From Bacteroidales bacterium (lineage in GTDB: Bacteria > Bacteroidota > Bacteroidia > Bacteroidales > UBA932), in assembly GCA_017557535.1 (NCBI GenBank), contig JAFYYM010000074.1, positions 1-64,000 of the forward strand: a stretch of 64,000 bases of DNA. Direction: 5' to 3'. Positions within the stretch are counted from its first letter, which is position 1. Each line of letters begins with the position of its first letter. Shown here piece by piece: positions 53,017-61,145 of the stretch. A model generated the notes under the pieces. The model made no database searches. It saw nothing but the letters and a program-made list of their open reading frames with translations, and was not told where the DNA came from. The position numbers and the translations under genes are program-made.

Positions 53017-53606
53017 TGGCAAAAGATACCCCCAAAACACTGTCAAGCATGAATCAGGACCTTGAAAAGTGGATAAGAGCTCGTCTGCCCGCGGAACTCG
53101 AAAATGAGCCTCTCGACTACTTTGGTGAGGAATATCTGGATGGCCTTACCGTTATGGCCAAGGGAGAACGCGGCGGTCCGGATGTGGTCGTATATAAGGC
53201 GGAAAATGAAGAGGATCTGCGCTGGTGGCAACTTGAGGTTATTTGTTCTTTCATTGGTAAAACCGATAATTCAAAGGTCTGGCGCTGGTACAGGGATCAT
53301 GCTGAAAACGGTCACTGGACTTATATTGAACGGAGGCATTATGATTACAATGCGATTGAAGATGCCAGACTTCCGGATTTTGAACGTCGCCTCCGAAATA
53401 TGCGATTTGGTTTTCCGAGTGATCGTTGGGAAGAAAGAGTACAACATTACATCAGATTGATGAACTATTGGTACAAGAAACCCCACTGGGATTATGACCG
53501 CAAAAACCTATGCTTCATCGAAATCAGCGACTCGAGAGAACACGACGATCACAAAGAAATCATCGAAGAACCGAGGCCGGGCTCAATTATAACTGTCATC
53601 GACTGA
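53016..53606 (+). CDS. Unrecognised cytoplasmic protein coupled to the gene at 51142
   Basis: A 196-residue soluble protein without a signal peptide. The ATG at 53016 overlaps the upstream stop and is preferred to an in-frame ATG at 52992. The middle, with ENEEDLRWWQLEVICSFIG, and the end, DRWEERVQHYIRLMNYWYKK, recall polymorphic-toxin immunity proteins of the Imm63 kind, but I am not sure enough to name it. A small cytoplasmic protein coupled to a large exported one fits an effector-immunity pair. Equally it could be an unrelated helper. A short palindrome (GACTGAC/GTCAGTC, 53601-53615) covers its stop. Confidence 0.55.
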   Translation: MAKDTPKTLSSMNQDLEKWIRARLPAELENEPLDYFGEEYLDGLTVMAKGERGGPDVVVYKAENEEDLRWWQLEVICSFIGKTDNSKVWRWYRDHAENGHWTYIERRHYDYNAIEDARLPDFERRLRNMRFGFPSDRWEERVQHYIRLMNYWYKKPHWDYDRKNLCFIEISDSREHDDHKEIIEEPRPGSIITVID

Positions 53607-53687
53607 CAGTCAGTCTGAAACTTGACAAAGAACAAATAGATTCTCGAAGGCGGCATTGCCGGCTGTTATCTCATTTCTTTATCCCAA

Positions 53688-54854
53688 CTAGATTTTGCCT
53701 CTTTTTTCACCTCCGATCGGCACGAAAGAAGTGATTTTGCCGTTAGAGAGGGTCATGTATGCCTCCCTGACATCTGAATAACCGATAACCGCACCGTCAA
53801 CTTCGACCTCCAGGACCATGTAAATTTTCCTCTTGCCGTCATCAAAGAACATATTTGAAGTATATATCCCTTGTTGGAAGGGCAAGAAATGAGAATATTC
53901 ATAATCGGTATGATAAATGCGTGAAAGGGGGGCTTCAATCGTATTGGCCAACCAAGCACCATTTTCATCGAAGAGAATCAGGTTATTAATGATGGTCTTC
54001 CCTTGAGCGTGATTGATATCCGCATCGGTCTGAAGTACGATGAAATCATCTTTGAACACAGAATCCTGTTTAATCATGAAAATACGGCTTCCGTTGCACT
54101 TGTAAGTGGGTATCTTAGCTGTTATCGATGCCAGGTTGTCGATCCGGACGGAAGCCCTGCTCTCGGTTGCGTCTTTCAGTTGATTCTCTAACATTCCTTC
54201 AGCAAGTGATTTTTGAAAAGAGTAACTTTCATCACCCTCTTTCTCCATCTTCTCCACGATCTTAACCGATCGTTGCATCCAATACTTAGCGCTATCATAA
54301 TCTTTAGCCCCACCTTCTCCGTCTCCAATCCAAAACAACTCCCCAAGAAGGAAGTTTAGTCTAGGGTGATCAGGATCCTTACCCAAACCAAGCAGGGCTA
54401 TATTCTTGGCGGTTCTCAATTTGTATTTATTGAAGTTGCCCTCACTGTCCTTATAGGCAATAAGATTGTCTATGGCCTTACCGGCCACTCCGGGAGCATC
54501 TTTGAAAAAAGCTATGGATCCCCATGAAGCGGGAGTTAATTTAAATTTGCTTGAACTTTGTATACTATCCCAGCAATAAGTGATGACAGCTAACATAAGC
54601 GGATCATTAACATCCGTTTTTAGCGCCATTTTTATGGCATTGTCATAATCTCCAAGATTATAATAACAAAGGGCGGCGTTTCCCCAGGCGCTTTGGTTAT
54701 CGTAGCGGAGAAAATACTGCAGGGCAGTCTTGTAATCCTTGTTATTAAATGCCTGCATTCCCTTTTGGAAGTCATCTTGCGCAAAAAGGTTGGACGGTAA
54801 TAAGATCACTGCTGCCAGGATGGCAAGAAAGAGTCGGAAACCAGTTTTTCTCAT
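53688..54854 (-). CDS. Exported tetratricopeptide-repeat protein
   Basis: A 388-residue exported protein (signal peptide MRKTGFRLFLAILAAVILLP ending LFAQ). Residues about 25-90 form two TPR units (FQKGMQAFNNKDYKTALQYF, NAALCYYNLGDYDNAIKMAL), and a Sel1/TPR-like region follows to about 230. The C-terminal 140 residues are beta-rich (GSRIFMIKQDSVFKDDFIV, GIYTSNMFFDDGKRKIYMVL) and unrecognised. The ATG at 54854 is chosen over TTG at 54878; a TATATTTG box stands at 54888-54881. It converges with the 53016 gene and lies just left of the tRNA-Gly repeat at 54961. Confidence 0.7.
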   Translation of the reverse strand: MRKTGFRLFLAILAAVILLPSNLFAQDDFQKGMQAFNNKDYKTALQYFLRYDNQSAWGNAALCYYNLGDYDNAIKMALKTDVNDPLMLAVITYCWDSIQSSSKFKLTPASWGSIAFFKDAPGVAGKAIDNLIAYKDSEGNFNKYKLRTAKNIALLGLGKDPDHPRLNFLLGELFWIGDGEGGAKDYDSAKYWMQRSVKIVEKMEKEGDESYSFQKSLAEGMLENQLKDATESRASVRIDNLASITAKIPTYKCNGSRIFMIKQDSVFKDDFIVLQTDADINHAQGKTIINNLILFDENGAWLANTIEAPLSRIYHTDYEYSHFLPFQQGIYTSNMFFDDGKRKIYMVLEVEVDGAVIGYSDVREAYMTLSNGKITSFVPIGGEKRGKI

Positions 54855-54880
54855 AATGAAATATGCTCTGTCAAGCAATA

Positions 54881-54888
54881 CAAATATA
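54881..54888 (-). promoter_or_regulatory. Candidate -7 box of the TPR gene
   Basis: TATATTTG on the minus strand lies 26 nt before the ATG at 54854. No matching -33 element is visible upstream, where the repeat-bordered island begins. Confidence 0.4.
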
Positions 54889-54960
54889 AGTTAAATATTC
54901 GTGATTCTCTCTTTTGGGAAGAATGACCAGAAGGCCCTGCACGTCGCAAAGGCCTTGGAG

Positions 54961-54984
54961 AGTGGAAAACGAGACTCGAACTCG
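54961..54984 (-). repeat. Copy A of the tRNA-Gly 3' end (att-like)
   Basis: These 24 bases match 56481-56504, the 3' end of the intact tRNA-Gly, with one mismatch at position 3. Read on the minus strand, the copy is followed by an imperfect hairpin (AAGGCC/GGCCTT) where the tRNA has its terminator. It marks the left end of the Fic-bearing segment. Confidence 0.75.
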
Positions 54985-54999
54985 TTCTCGCAAATGGAA

Positions 55000-56109
55000 T
55001 CAATCAGACAGGATATCCATCAATTCCGTGTTGAACCAGACGAATTCCTTCCCGATTCTCTCTTTGGTCAGAAGGCCCATCTCTTCAAGTGCCGAGAGAT
55101 ATTTCTTGGCGGTATTGACACTTTTGATCTTGTCTGAAACCAGATTCTTCGGCCGGATATAAGGTTGCTCGAACAGTTTGGGAATATCTAACCGGGGAAC
55201 AGCGTTTTTCTTTTCTCGGACGAGGTTTTCGGTTTTTTCCATCAAGGCTCGGATCCGGTTGATTTTGTCCGTCGTATATTCGGTCGTCTGATTTACCGCT
55301 TCCAGCATGAACATAATCCACTGTTTCCATCTTCTGGTCCCCGTTACTTCACCAAGGGCTTGATAATAAGCATCCTTGTTTTGCAGGATATAGGCGCTCA
55401 AGAACAGTATGGGAAGATCCAGCAGCTTTTTCTGGATCAAATACAGGATACACAGGATTCTGCCGGTGCGGCCATTACCATCCCGGAACGGGTGGATCGC
55501 TTCAAACTGGTAATGGGCCAATGCCATTTTCAGGAGGGGGTCTATGGGAAACCGTACGTCATCATTCAGGAACGAGACCAGATTATCCATCTTTTTCTCG
55601 ACCACACCCTTGCCTCTTGGCGGTGTATAGACGGTATCGGCAAGAAGGGAACCCCACCCCCGTTTTTTGATGACGGTCTCGGCCTGATACGGGCGGATCC
55701 CATCCCGAGTCCGCTTGACCTCGCGGTAAATGTTGATGATGGTGTTCACGGTCAATTCACCCTCGCGGGAGATGTCTTGGAACCCCTTCCAGAGCGCCTC
55801 TCGGTAATGGAGGATCTCCTTGGCCGGGCCGTCCAGATAATCACTTTCCTGATAAGAAAGAGTCCTGTATAACTCATCGTCGGTTGTGAAGATGTTCTCA
55901 ATGGCGCTACTGGCCTTTGCCTCGCGGAGGGCTATGGTATTCACAAACAGGGACTGATTTGGCAATGTCGATGCAAGTCCCTTCAACTCGGCAAGCCTCC
56001 GGCTCGCCTGAAGGAGTCTCGTACGTACATCTTCATCCAGATACTCTTCCGCCCCTGGCGGCAGGGGAGGGAGTTGGTTATAGGGTACGTTCCGGTCGTG
56101 AGGTTCCAT
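55000..56109 (-). CDS. Fic-domain protein with N-terminal inhibitory motif
   Basis: A 369-residue Fic protein, likely an AMP-transferring enzyme acting on proteins in the cytoplasm. The Fic motif is complete: HPFRDGNGRTGR at 206-217 with catalytic H206. The self-inhibitory helix is present near the N-terminus as SSAIEN (S67, E71, N72), the class II arrangement, in which the inhibitor Glu lies in the same chain. A winged-helix domain is likely at the C-terminus (about 300-369). The ATG at 56109 is chosen because a longer TTG start at 56130 lies inside the operator repeat. It is the only intact gene in a segment bounded by copies of the tRNA-Gly 3' end. Confidence 0.9.
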   Translation of the reverse strand: MEPHDRNVPYNQLPPLPPGAEEYLDEDVRTRLLQASRRLAELKGLASTLPNQSLFVNTIALREAKASSAIENIFTTDDELYRTLSYQESDYLDGPAKEILHYREALWKGFQDISREGELTVNTIINIYREVKRTRDGIRPYQAETVIKKRGWGSLLADTVYTPPRGKGVVEKKMDNLVSFLNDDVRFPIDPLLKMALAHYQFEAIHPFRDGNGRTGRILCILYLIQKKLLDLPILFLSAYILQNKDAYYQALGEVTGTRRWKQWIMFMLEAVNQTTEYTTDKINRIRALMEKTENLVREKKNAVPRLDIPKLFEQPYIRPKNLVSDKIKSVNTAKKYLSALEEMGLLTKERIGKEFVWFNTELMDILSD

Positions 56110-56127
56110 TTTTGACAGGTTTTCTTT

Positions 56128-56166
56128 CAAGTGTCAAAAATAGCAAGATTTTGACACTTGCGCAAA
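56128..56166 (-). promoter_or_regulatory. Fic promoter overlapped by a 12-bp inverted repeat operator
   Basis: The promoter pair is TTTG (56166-56163), 20 nt, TATTTTTG (56142-56135) on the minus strand. A perfect inverted repeat, caagtgtcaaaa at 56128-56139 and its complement at 56149-56160 with a 9-nt spacer, covers the -7 box and most of the spacer. A further half-site (tttgaca) lies at 56111-56117, next to the ATG. A bound repressor would block transcription; autoregulation through the Fic winged helix is a possibility. Confidence 0.7.
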
Positions 56167-56268
56167 TAACTGTCATATTTTTTTCATCGTTAAGGCCTCT
56201 TTTCTCCGACTGCCGTTTTTGGTTCACCTGCCCCACAACGACCTGCAGGGCAGATTCGCCAAAACAAA

Positions 56269-56297
56269 AAGGGCCTTTGCGACCGGCAAAGACCCTT
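56269..56297 (-). terminator. Terminator after tRNA-Gly 3' copy B
   Basis: On the minus strand a stem AAGGGtCTTTGC/GCAAAGgCCCTT with a 5-nt loop is followed by TTTGTTTT. It stands just downstream of copy B, as the terminator at 56449 stands after the intact tRNA. Confidence 0.75.
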
Positions 56298-56300
56298 GGA

Positions 56301-56320
56301 GAGCGGAAAACGAGACTCGA
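56301..56320 (-). repeat. Copy B of the tRNA-Gly 3' end (att-like)
   Basis: These 20 bases are identical to 56480-56499, the end of the tRNA-Gly gene and one flanking base. The match ends in the T-loop. Copies A and B also share gcaaag and ttggagag on their left side, so they descend from the same element end rather than from the tRNA gene itself. The 120 nt between copy B and the tRNA terminator hold hairpins (stem 56323-56329/56333-56339; stem 56390-56396/56402-56408) and no credible gene. Confidence 0.75.
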
Positions 56321-56448
56321 GCCCGAGGCTGCGCCTCGGACTTCCTCGCGCCATTCATGACCCCTCAGGCTTCGCTGTCGCTCAGCCAGCTCCCCTATTA
56401 CAGGGGAGCGTTCGGGGGCGCTCGTGCGGGTCTCTTCCTTCAACGAAA

Positions 56449-56473
56449 AACGACAGCCGTGAAGGCTGTCGTT
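56449..56473 (-). terminator. tRNA-Gly terminator
   Basis: A perfect 10-bp stem (AACGACAGCC and its complement) with a 5-nt loop, followed on the minus strand by a T-run, 8 nt after the tRNA 3' end. Confidence 0.85.
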
Positions 56474-56480
56474 ATCGTTG

Positions 56481-56553
<73 letters not shown>

Positions 56554-56637
56554 AGTATTTTGTAGTCACCTACTCCCGTTTTGGTGAATCAGGACTGCAA
56601 AGATACGACAATTTTCTTAACGAGCAAGTTTTTTTTA

Positions 56638-57447
56638 TTATTTTCTTATCGGTTCGATAATGATATTCCTGTATTCGATGGCGTGGAATTCACTTTGGAG
56701 CTGGATACGTCCACCGCTGGGTTTGAGATCGAACAACTTCAGAACTGTGACACCGTTGAGGATATATTCCGCCGTGTCACCGTCACATATCAGCTCTGCG
56801 GTGTTCCATTCACCATATTCCTTCTCCGGCCAGACAGAAGGCTGGTTTGAGATGTCCTTCCACGTGGGGTCATAAGTCTTGCTGTTGACACGGCCGTTTT
56901 TGAGCTCCTTCAGCTTGCCATCCGGATCCCATCGGTCAAGCTCATCCACATACGCCTTTGCCGAAAGGTGTCCCTTGTACTCTGGATTCGAATCCACTAT
57001 TATCAAGTCCCCGCTCCTTCCTTGGATGATATTGTATTCGAAAGAGAGATGCCACGTGTCTTTTGTTCCGCTCCCCTCGGGTCCGACACAATGGAAAAGC
57101 AACCCTCCGTCAGCCGTCTTTCCTATTCGGCTCGCATAGGCGTCACCGACAAACCGGAACTCCAGGGTAAGATGATAGTCTTTATAAGCCTTTTTAGTCG
57201 TGCAACCGCCCAAGGCCTTGCCATTTATGCTCATGGCGCCGTCTTTCACACCAAAGACCTCATCTGGAGAGCCTTCAAGGCCCCTTGGGTTCACTTGTAT
57301 GTCCCAACCTTTATAGTTTTTGCCGTTGAAAAGGGCTGTCTTCTTCCGAGGGGCTTTTGGGGTGGGATCTCCATCGAACACCTGTGCCGGGGCTGAGATG
57401 CCCATTAAGGATGCCAGAAAAAGGGCAATGAGCTTGGTCTTTTCCAT
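56638..57447 (-). CDS. DUF1080 (3-keto-disaccharide hydrolase-like) exported protein
   Basis: A 269-residue exported protein (signal peptide ending ISAPAQ). The DUF1080 fold is clear: KTALFNGKNYKGWDIQVNPR near 36-55, DYHLTLEFRFVGDAYASR, ADGGLLFHCVGPEG, YGEWNTAELICDGDTAEYIL and the end GGRIQLQSEFHAIEYRN. Family members hydrolyse 3-keto-glycosides. No Gfo/Idh gene is adjacent, so it would have to work with those at 33246, 41925 or 46519. It is divergent from the esterase at 57534, with overlapping promoters between them. Its downstream neighbour is tRNA-Gly on the same strand. Confidence 0.87.
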   Translation of the reverse strand: MEKTKLIALFLASLMGISAPAQVFDGDPTPKAPRKKTALFNGKNYKGWDIQVNPRGLEGSPDEVFGVKDGAMSINGKALGGCTTKKAYKDYHLTLEFRFVGDAYASRIGKTADGGLLFHCVGPEGSGTKDTWHLSFEYNIIQGRSGDLIIVDSNPEYKGHLSAKAYVDELDRWDPDGKLKELKNGRVNSKTYDPTWKDISNQPSVWPEKEYGEWNTAELICDGDTAEYILNGVTVLKLFDLKPSGGRIQLQSEFHAIEYRNIIIEPIRK

Positions 57448-57473
57448 AAATACCTAATTGTTTGTTCTTTACG

Positions 57474-57509
57474 CAAAGATAATTATTTCGGAATCATTGA
57501 GTATATTTG
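57474..57509. promoter_or_regulatory. Overlapping divergent promoters of DUF1080 and esterase genes
   Basis: TATCTTTG on the minus strand (57481-57474) and TATATTTG on the plus strand (57502-57509) are 20 nt apart. Each -7 box sits where the -33 element of the other promoter should be, so the two directions probably compete for polymerase. Confidence 0.5.
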
Positions 57510-57533
57510 TGTCTAGTAATAACCAATCCATAA

Positions 57534-58979
57534 ATGATTATGAGAAAATACATTCTTCCGCTGGCTTTGGCTTTGATCGGGACAATACATCTCGACGCCA
57601 AAGTGACCCTCCCGTCATTCTTCAGCGATAATATGGTTCTACAGCGCAACACTGAGGCCGCTATCTGGGGCTGGACTGACACCGGTGGTAAAGTCACGAT
57701 CACAACCACCTGGACCGGGGTCAAATTCACCGCCACACCTGATGCTGATGGAAAATGGATAACCAGGATCCCGACTCCCGAGGCAGGAGGTCCTTACAAG
57801 ATATTCATCTCAGACGGAGACAAATCTGAAAGATGCGAGCTTAAGAATGTCTTGATTGGTGAGGTCTGGTTCTGTTCCGGCCAGTCCAATATGGAGATGC
57901 CGGTCCGGGGATATGGCGGACAGCCGGCCGCAGGAGGGGCGGACATGATCATCAAGGCCAAGGCCAAGACCCCGATCAGGATCTGTAACATAACCAGGAA
58001 GGCATCCCTGACTCCGCTCCAGGAGTGTGAGGGATCATGGATGGAGCATACCCCCGAGGCGGTGGCACCGACCAGCGCCACAGCGTATTTCTTCGCCTCC
58101 AAGCTTCAGGAGATCCTGGATATTCCGGTAGGTATAATCGTCTCTTGCTGGGGAGGATCCACGATTGAGACATGGATGAGCCGCGAGACTCTGGCCTCCA
58201 AGTTCGGGCAGGAGTTCGACCTTTCTTTCCTGGACGGGAGTGAGCTAAAATCGCCCCAGTTCCAGACCCCTTGCACCCTTTTCAACGGACAGGTTGCCCC
58301 TCTGGTTCCCTTCTCCATCGGCGGGATGATCTGGTATCAGGGGGAGGCCAACAGAGGCCGTTGCGAACAGTACATCAGGCTTCAGAAGGCCTATGTCGAG
58401 ATGATGCGCGATCTTTTCGAGAGCCCTGACGCTCCTTTCTATTTCGTCCAGATCGCCCCCTATCCCTATGGCGAACCAGACGGATGGACCTCCGGATATT
58501 TCTGCGAGGCGCAGCGCAAGTCGGTTGACGTGATCCCTAACAGCGGGATGGCTGCCACCGTCGACATCGGTGAGTTCGGCACCATCCATCCCTGCAAGAA
58601 GCAGGAGGTCGGCAACCGTCTCGCCTACTTGGCTCTTGTCAAGCATTACGGGTTCAAGGGAATCAACCCTGAGTCTCCTTCTTATGAGAGCGTCAAATTC
58701 GAGAATGGAGAGGCTGTCGTGACGTTCAAGATGGACGACCGCGGCTTGTCGCCGGGCGGAGTCAATGTCGAAGGTTTCGAGATCGCTGGTGCGGACAAGG
58801 TCTTCCATCCCGCTTCCGCCCATGTGGAGCTCTGGAACAACAAGGTGGTTGTCAGCAGCCCGGATGTCCCCGACCCTGTCGCCGTGAGATATTGTTTCAG
58901 GAACTGGGGAGTCGGGACGCTCTTCAACAACTACGGCATCCCAGTGGGGCCTTTCCGTACGGATGATTGGAATCTTTAG
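57534..58979 (+). CDS. Sialate O-acetylesterase-like SGNH esterase
   Basis: A 481-residue exported protein (start at 57534 or at the second ATG, 57540). It has a jelly-roll N-terminus (about 22-105) followed by an SGNH hydrolase domain with GQSNMEMP (nucleophile S118), SCWGGSTIETWMS, WYQGEANRG and the Asp/His pair near the end, ATVDIGEFGTIHPCKK. It would remove acetyl esters from sugars, for example O-acetylated sialic acids or hemicellulose. With no sialic acid pathway in the window, the acetyl donor is open. It starts a plus-strand unit and is 17 nt from the LolA-like gene. Confidence 0.87.
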   Translation: MIMRKYILPLALALIGTIHLDAKVTLPSFFSDNMVLQRNTEAAIWGWTDTGGKVTITTTWTGVKFTATPDADGKWITRIPTPEAGGPYKIFISDGDKSERCELKNVLIGEVWFCSGQSNMEMPVRGYGGQPAAGGADMIIKAKAKTPIRICNITRKASLTPLQECEGSWMEHTPEAVAPTSATAYFFASKLQEILDIPVGIIVSCWGGSTIETWMSRETLASKFGQEFDLSFLDGSELKSPQFQTPCTLFNGQVAPLVPFSIGGMIWYQGEANRGRCEQYIRLQKAYVEMMRDLFESPDAPFYFVQIAPYPYGEPDGWTSGYFCEAQRKSVDVIPNSGMAATVDIGEFGTIHPCKKQEVGNRLAYLALVKHYGFKGINPESPSYESVKFENGEAVVTFKMDDRGLSPGGVNVEGFEIAGADKVFHPASAHVELWNNKVVVSSPDVPDPVAVRYCFRNWGVGTLFNNYGIPVGPFRTDDWNL

Positions 58980-58996
58980 CTTTACGATAAAATATT

Positions 58997-59611
58997 ATGA
59001 GACGTTTGTTTTTGGGGCTTTTCGCGATGATCGCCTTCGCTTTTGCCGCCTCAGCCCAGACGGCCGATGAGATCATCGCCAGGATGGACAAGGAGGTAGA
59101 GAAAGGTGAGACCAAGGGTCTCGCCATGACTATGAGCATGAAGATACCTGTCGTGGGTGAGTTTTCGTCAAGGATCAAGTCATTGGGTGACAACAGCTAC
59201 GCCGAGTCTATGGTGAAAGGTGAAAAAATCCAGATCTGGTCCGACAAGAAGACTAACTGGACATATAACTCAAAAGGCAATGAGGTGGTCATCGAGAACA
59301 GCAAGGCCGGCGATAACAATGAGCAAGACATGGTCAAGGGCTTGACGGAAGGGTACAAGGCGACTCTCAAGAAGGAGACGGTCGACACCTGGGTGATCAA
59401 GTGTGACAAACTGAAGAGCAACGAGGACAAGGATGACCCGAATACAATGGACCTGGTGGTGTCCAAGGAGACCTATCTGCCCGTGAGACTGAGCACTAAA
59501 ATAAAAATGGTGAAGGTGTCTATGACCAACTTCACCATAGGAGTATCCCCTGAGGAGGTCAAATATGATCCCTCCGCTTTCAAGGATGCGAAGATCACCG
59601 ACAAACGTTGA
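58997..59611 (+). CDS. LolA-like periplasmic protein
   Basis: A 204-residue exported protein (signal peptide ending AASAQ). It has the LolA/LolB-like half-barrel pattern: TADEIIARMDKEVEKGET helix, then paired strands (GLAMTMSMKIPVVGEF, SYAESMVKGEKIQIWSDKKT), and ends KVSMTNFTIGVSPEEVKYDP, the closing block of Bacteroidota LolA-like proteins. Such proteins carry lipoproteins or other lipids across the periplasm. It is 17 nt after the esterase and may be cotranscribed. Its 3' end converges on pheS with a 24-nt gap. Confidence 0.78.
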   Translation: MRRLFLGLFAMIAFAFAASAQTADEIIARMDKEVEKGETKGLAMTMSMKIPVVGEFSSRIKSLGDNSYAESMVKGEKIQIWSDKKTNWTYNSKGNEVVIENSKAGDNNEQDMVKGLTEGYKATLKKETVDTWVIKCDKLKSNEDKDDPNTMDLVVSKETYLPVRLSTKIKMVKVSMTNFTIGVSPEEVKYDPSAFKDAKITDKR

Positions 59612-59635
59612 CCTTATATACGTGCTCCAGGATTG

Positions 59636-60670
59636 TCAGACCTCTATGGATGTCTTGAATTGAGACAGGAAACGGAGGTCGTTCTCGAAATAATGACGGA
59701 GGTCGTTGACCTGCCATTTCAACATCGCGATTCGCTCGAGGCCCATGCCGAAAGCGAATCCGCTGTATTTCTTGCTATCTATTCCTGAAGCCTCAAGGAC
59801 GTTCGGATCGACCATTCCGCAGCCCAGGATCTCAAGCCAACCGGTACCCTTGCATATGTTGCAACCCTTTCCGTGGCAGATGTTGCAGCTGACGTCGACC
59901 TCGCTGGAAGGCTCGGTGAACGGGAAATAAGATGGCCTCATACGGATCGCCGTGTCTGGACCGAACATCTCGCGGGCGAACAGTAGAATAGCCTGCTTGA
60001 GGTCGGCGAAGGTCACGTTCTCGTCGATATACAAACCTTCGACCTGATGGAATATGCAATGCGCGCGAGCCGAGATCGCCTCATTGCGGAAAACCCTTCC
60101 GGGGCATATCACCCTGATAGGGAGCTTCATCGTCTCCATTGCCCTAACCTGGACAGAAGAGGTGTGGGTTCTCAAAAGAAGCGGATTCAGATGGCCTGCG
60201 GACACGAAGAATGTATCCTGCATATCTCTCGCCGGGTGGTTCGGGGGGAAATTGAGGGCCTCGAACACATGGTAGTCATCCTCAATCTCCGGGCCTTCGG
60301 CCACGTCATAACCGAACTTGCGGAATATGTCCACTATCTCTTGACGGACAATCGAGACGGGATGCCTTGAGCCGAGGGCGAATGGGGTGCCGGGCATGCT
60401 CAAATCCTCTTTCGGGCCTTCGGAAGCCGCTGAGGAAGCTGTCATATCTTTGAGTTCCTCAATCTTGGCGGTGGCGGCTTGTTTGAGCTCGTTCAGTTTC
60501 CTTCCAAACTCCCTTTTAAGGTCGGGGCTGCAAGTCCTGAATTCCTCGAACAACTTCGTGATCTCTCCCTTCTTCCCGAGAAGCCTGACCCTGGCTTCCT
60601 CAACTTCCTTGGCGTTGGCTGCCTTCAATCCGGCGACCTGCGCGAGCAACTGTTCAATCGCTTCTTTCAT
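59636..60670 (-). CDS. pheS: Phenylalanine-tRNA ligase alpha subunit
   Basis: A 344-residue class II synthetase subunit that charges tRNA-Phe together with PheT (not in the window). The N-terminal coiled coil spans about 1-85. The catalytic core has GSRHPVSIVRQEIVDIF, LRTHTSSVQVRAM (motif 2 region), VICPGRVFRNEAISARAHCI and AFGMGLERIAMLKW (motif 3). An insertion with CNICHGKGCNICKGTGW, four cysteines that may bind metal, is the Bacteroidota form. The ATG at 60670 is chosen; a longer frame reads into the upstream gene, which ends 17 nt before. Confidence 0.95.
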   Translation of the reverse strand: MKEAIEQLLAQVAGLKAANAKEVEEARVRLLGKKGEITKLFEEFRTCSPDLKREFGRKLNELKQAATAKIEELKDMTASSAASEGPKEDLSMPGTPFALGSRHPVSIVRQEIVDIFRKFGYDVAEGPEIEDDYHVFEALNFPPNHPARDMQDTFFVSAGHLNPLLLRTHTSSVQVRAMETMKLPIRVICPGRVFRNEAISARAHCIFHQVEGLYIDENVTFADLKQAILLFAREMFGPDTAIRMRPSYFPFTEPSSEVDVSCNICHGKGCNICKGTGWLEILGCGMVDPNVLEASGIDSKKYSGFAFGMGLERIAMLKWQVNDLRHYFENDLRFLSQFKTSIEV

Positions 60671-60687
60671 ATATCTCTTAAAGAAAT

Positions 60688-61086
60688 TTACTTCATTTTC
60701 CTTTTGTCCCTGGCTTTCTTCTCCCTGGCAGCCCCTGCTTTGAGGTATTTTGCCCACTGTTCCTCATTAAGGATACCGTGCATGGCCTCGTAAATCTTCT
60801 CGGCCCATCTGTCGCTTGCCTGGGTGTAGAGGTCGGCGTTGGAAACCTTGGCTTCTTGGAGAGCGTTCAGCTCCTCCTGGAGGGCATGGTAGTCGTGGTT
60901 TAGAATTGAGTCCGCATAGAAAGTCTGCCAGTCCTCGAGTTTGAGGCTGGACTCAAGTCTCTCAACCTGCTTCTGGATGTACTCATCCAACTTTTTCTCC
61001 TTTTCCTCGGGGCTCAGCTGCTCCTGTGCGAGGGCGGTTCCGATCGAAAAGAGAAGGGCGATAGCCGCGAACAATATTTTTTTCAT
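60688..61086 (-). CDS. Small exported helical protein upstream of pheS
   Basis: A 132-residue exported protein: signal peptide MKKILFAAIALLFSIGTALA, then Q, followed by a highly charged helical body (LSPEEKEKKLDEYIQKQVER, then AMHGILNEEQWAKYLKAGAA) ending in a basic tail. The pattern of a helical body with LxxEQWxKY recalls Spy/CpxP-type periplasmic proteins, but I cannot assign it. The ATG at 61086 is chosen because it begins the signal peptide. It is the first gene of the pheS transcript, an odd companion for a synthetase. Confidence 0.7.
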   Translation of the reverse strand: MKKILFAAIALLFSIGTALAQEQLSPEEKEKKLDEYIQKQVERLESSLKLEDWQTFYADSILNHDYHALQEELNALQEAKVSNADLYTQASDRWAEKIYEAMHGILNEEQWAKYLKAGAAREKKARDKRKMK

Positions 61087-61114
61087 ATCTTTACAGTTCG
61101 TAAATATCAACAGA

Positions 61115-61145
61115 CAAAATTAATCAATAATCGAATAATCACAAA
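61115..61145 (-). promoter_or_regulatory. Bacteroides-type promoter of the 61086-pheS unit
   Basis: TTTG (61145-61142), exactly 19 nt, TAATTTTG (61122-61115) on the minus strand: a full -33/-7 match. The -33 element touches the ATG of the divergent C69 gene at 61146. Confidence 0.8.

Noticed and set aside
53601-53615. Palindrome GACTGAC/GTCAGTC as a terminator
   Set aside because: The repeat has only one base between its arms and no T-run, so a stable terminator is unlikely. It is noted only as a palindrome at a stop codon.
56321-56440. Small coding frames between tRNA-Gly copy B and the tRNA terminator
   Set aside because: The frames come from hairpin-rich, GC-rich non-coding sequence and have no start signals. 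Stems at 56323-56339 and 56390-56408 explain the structure.
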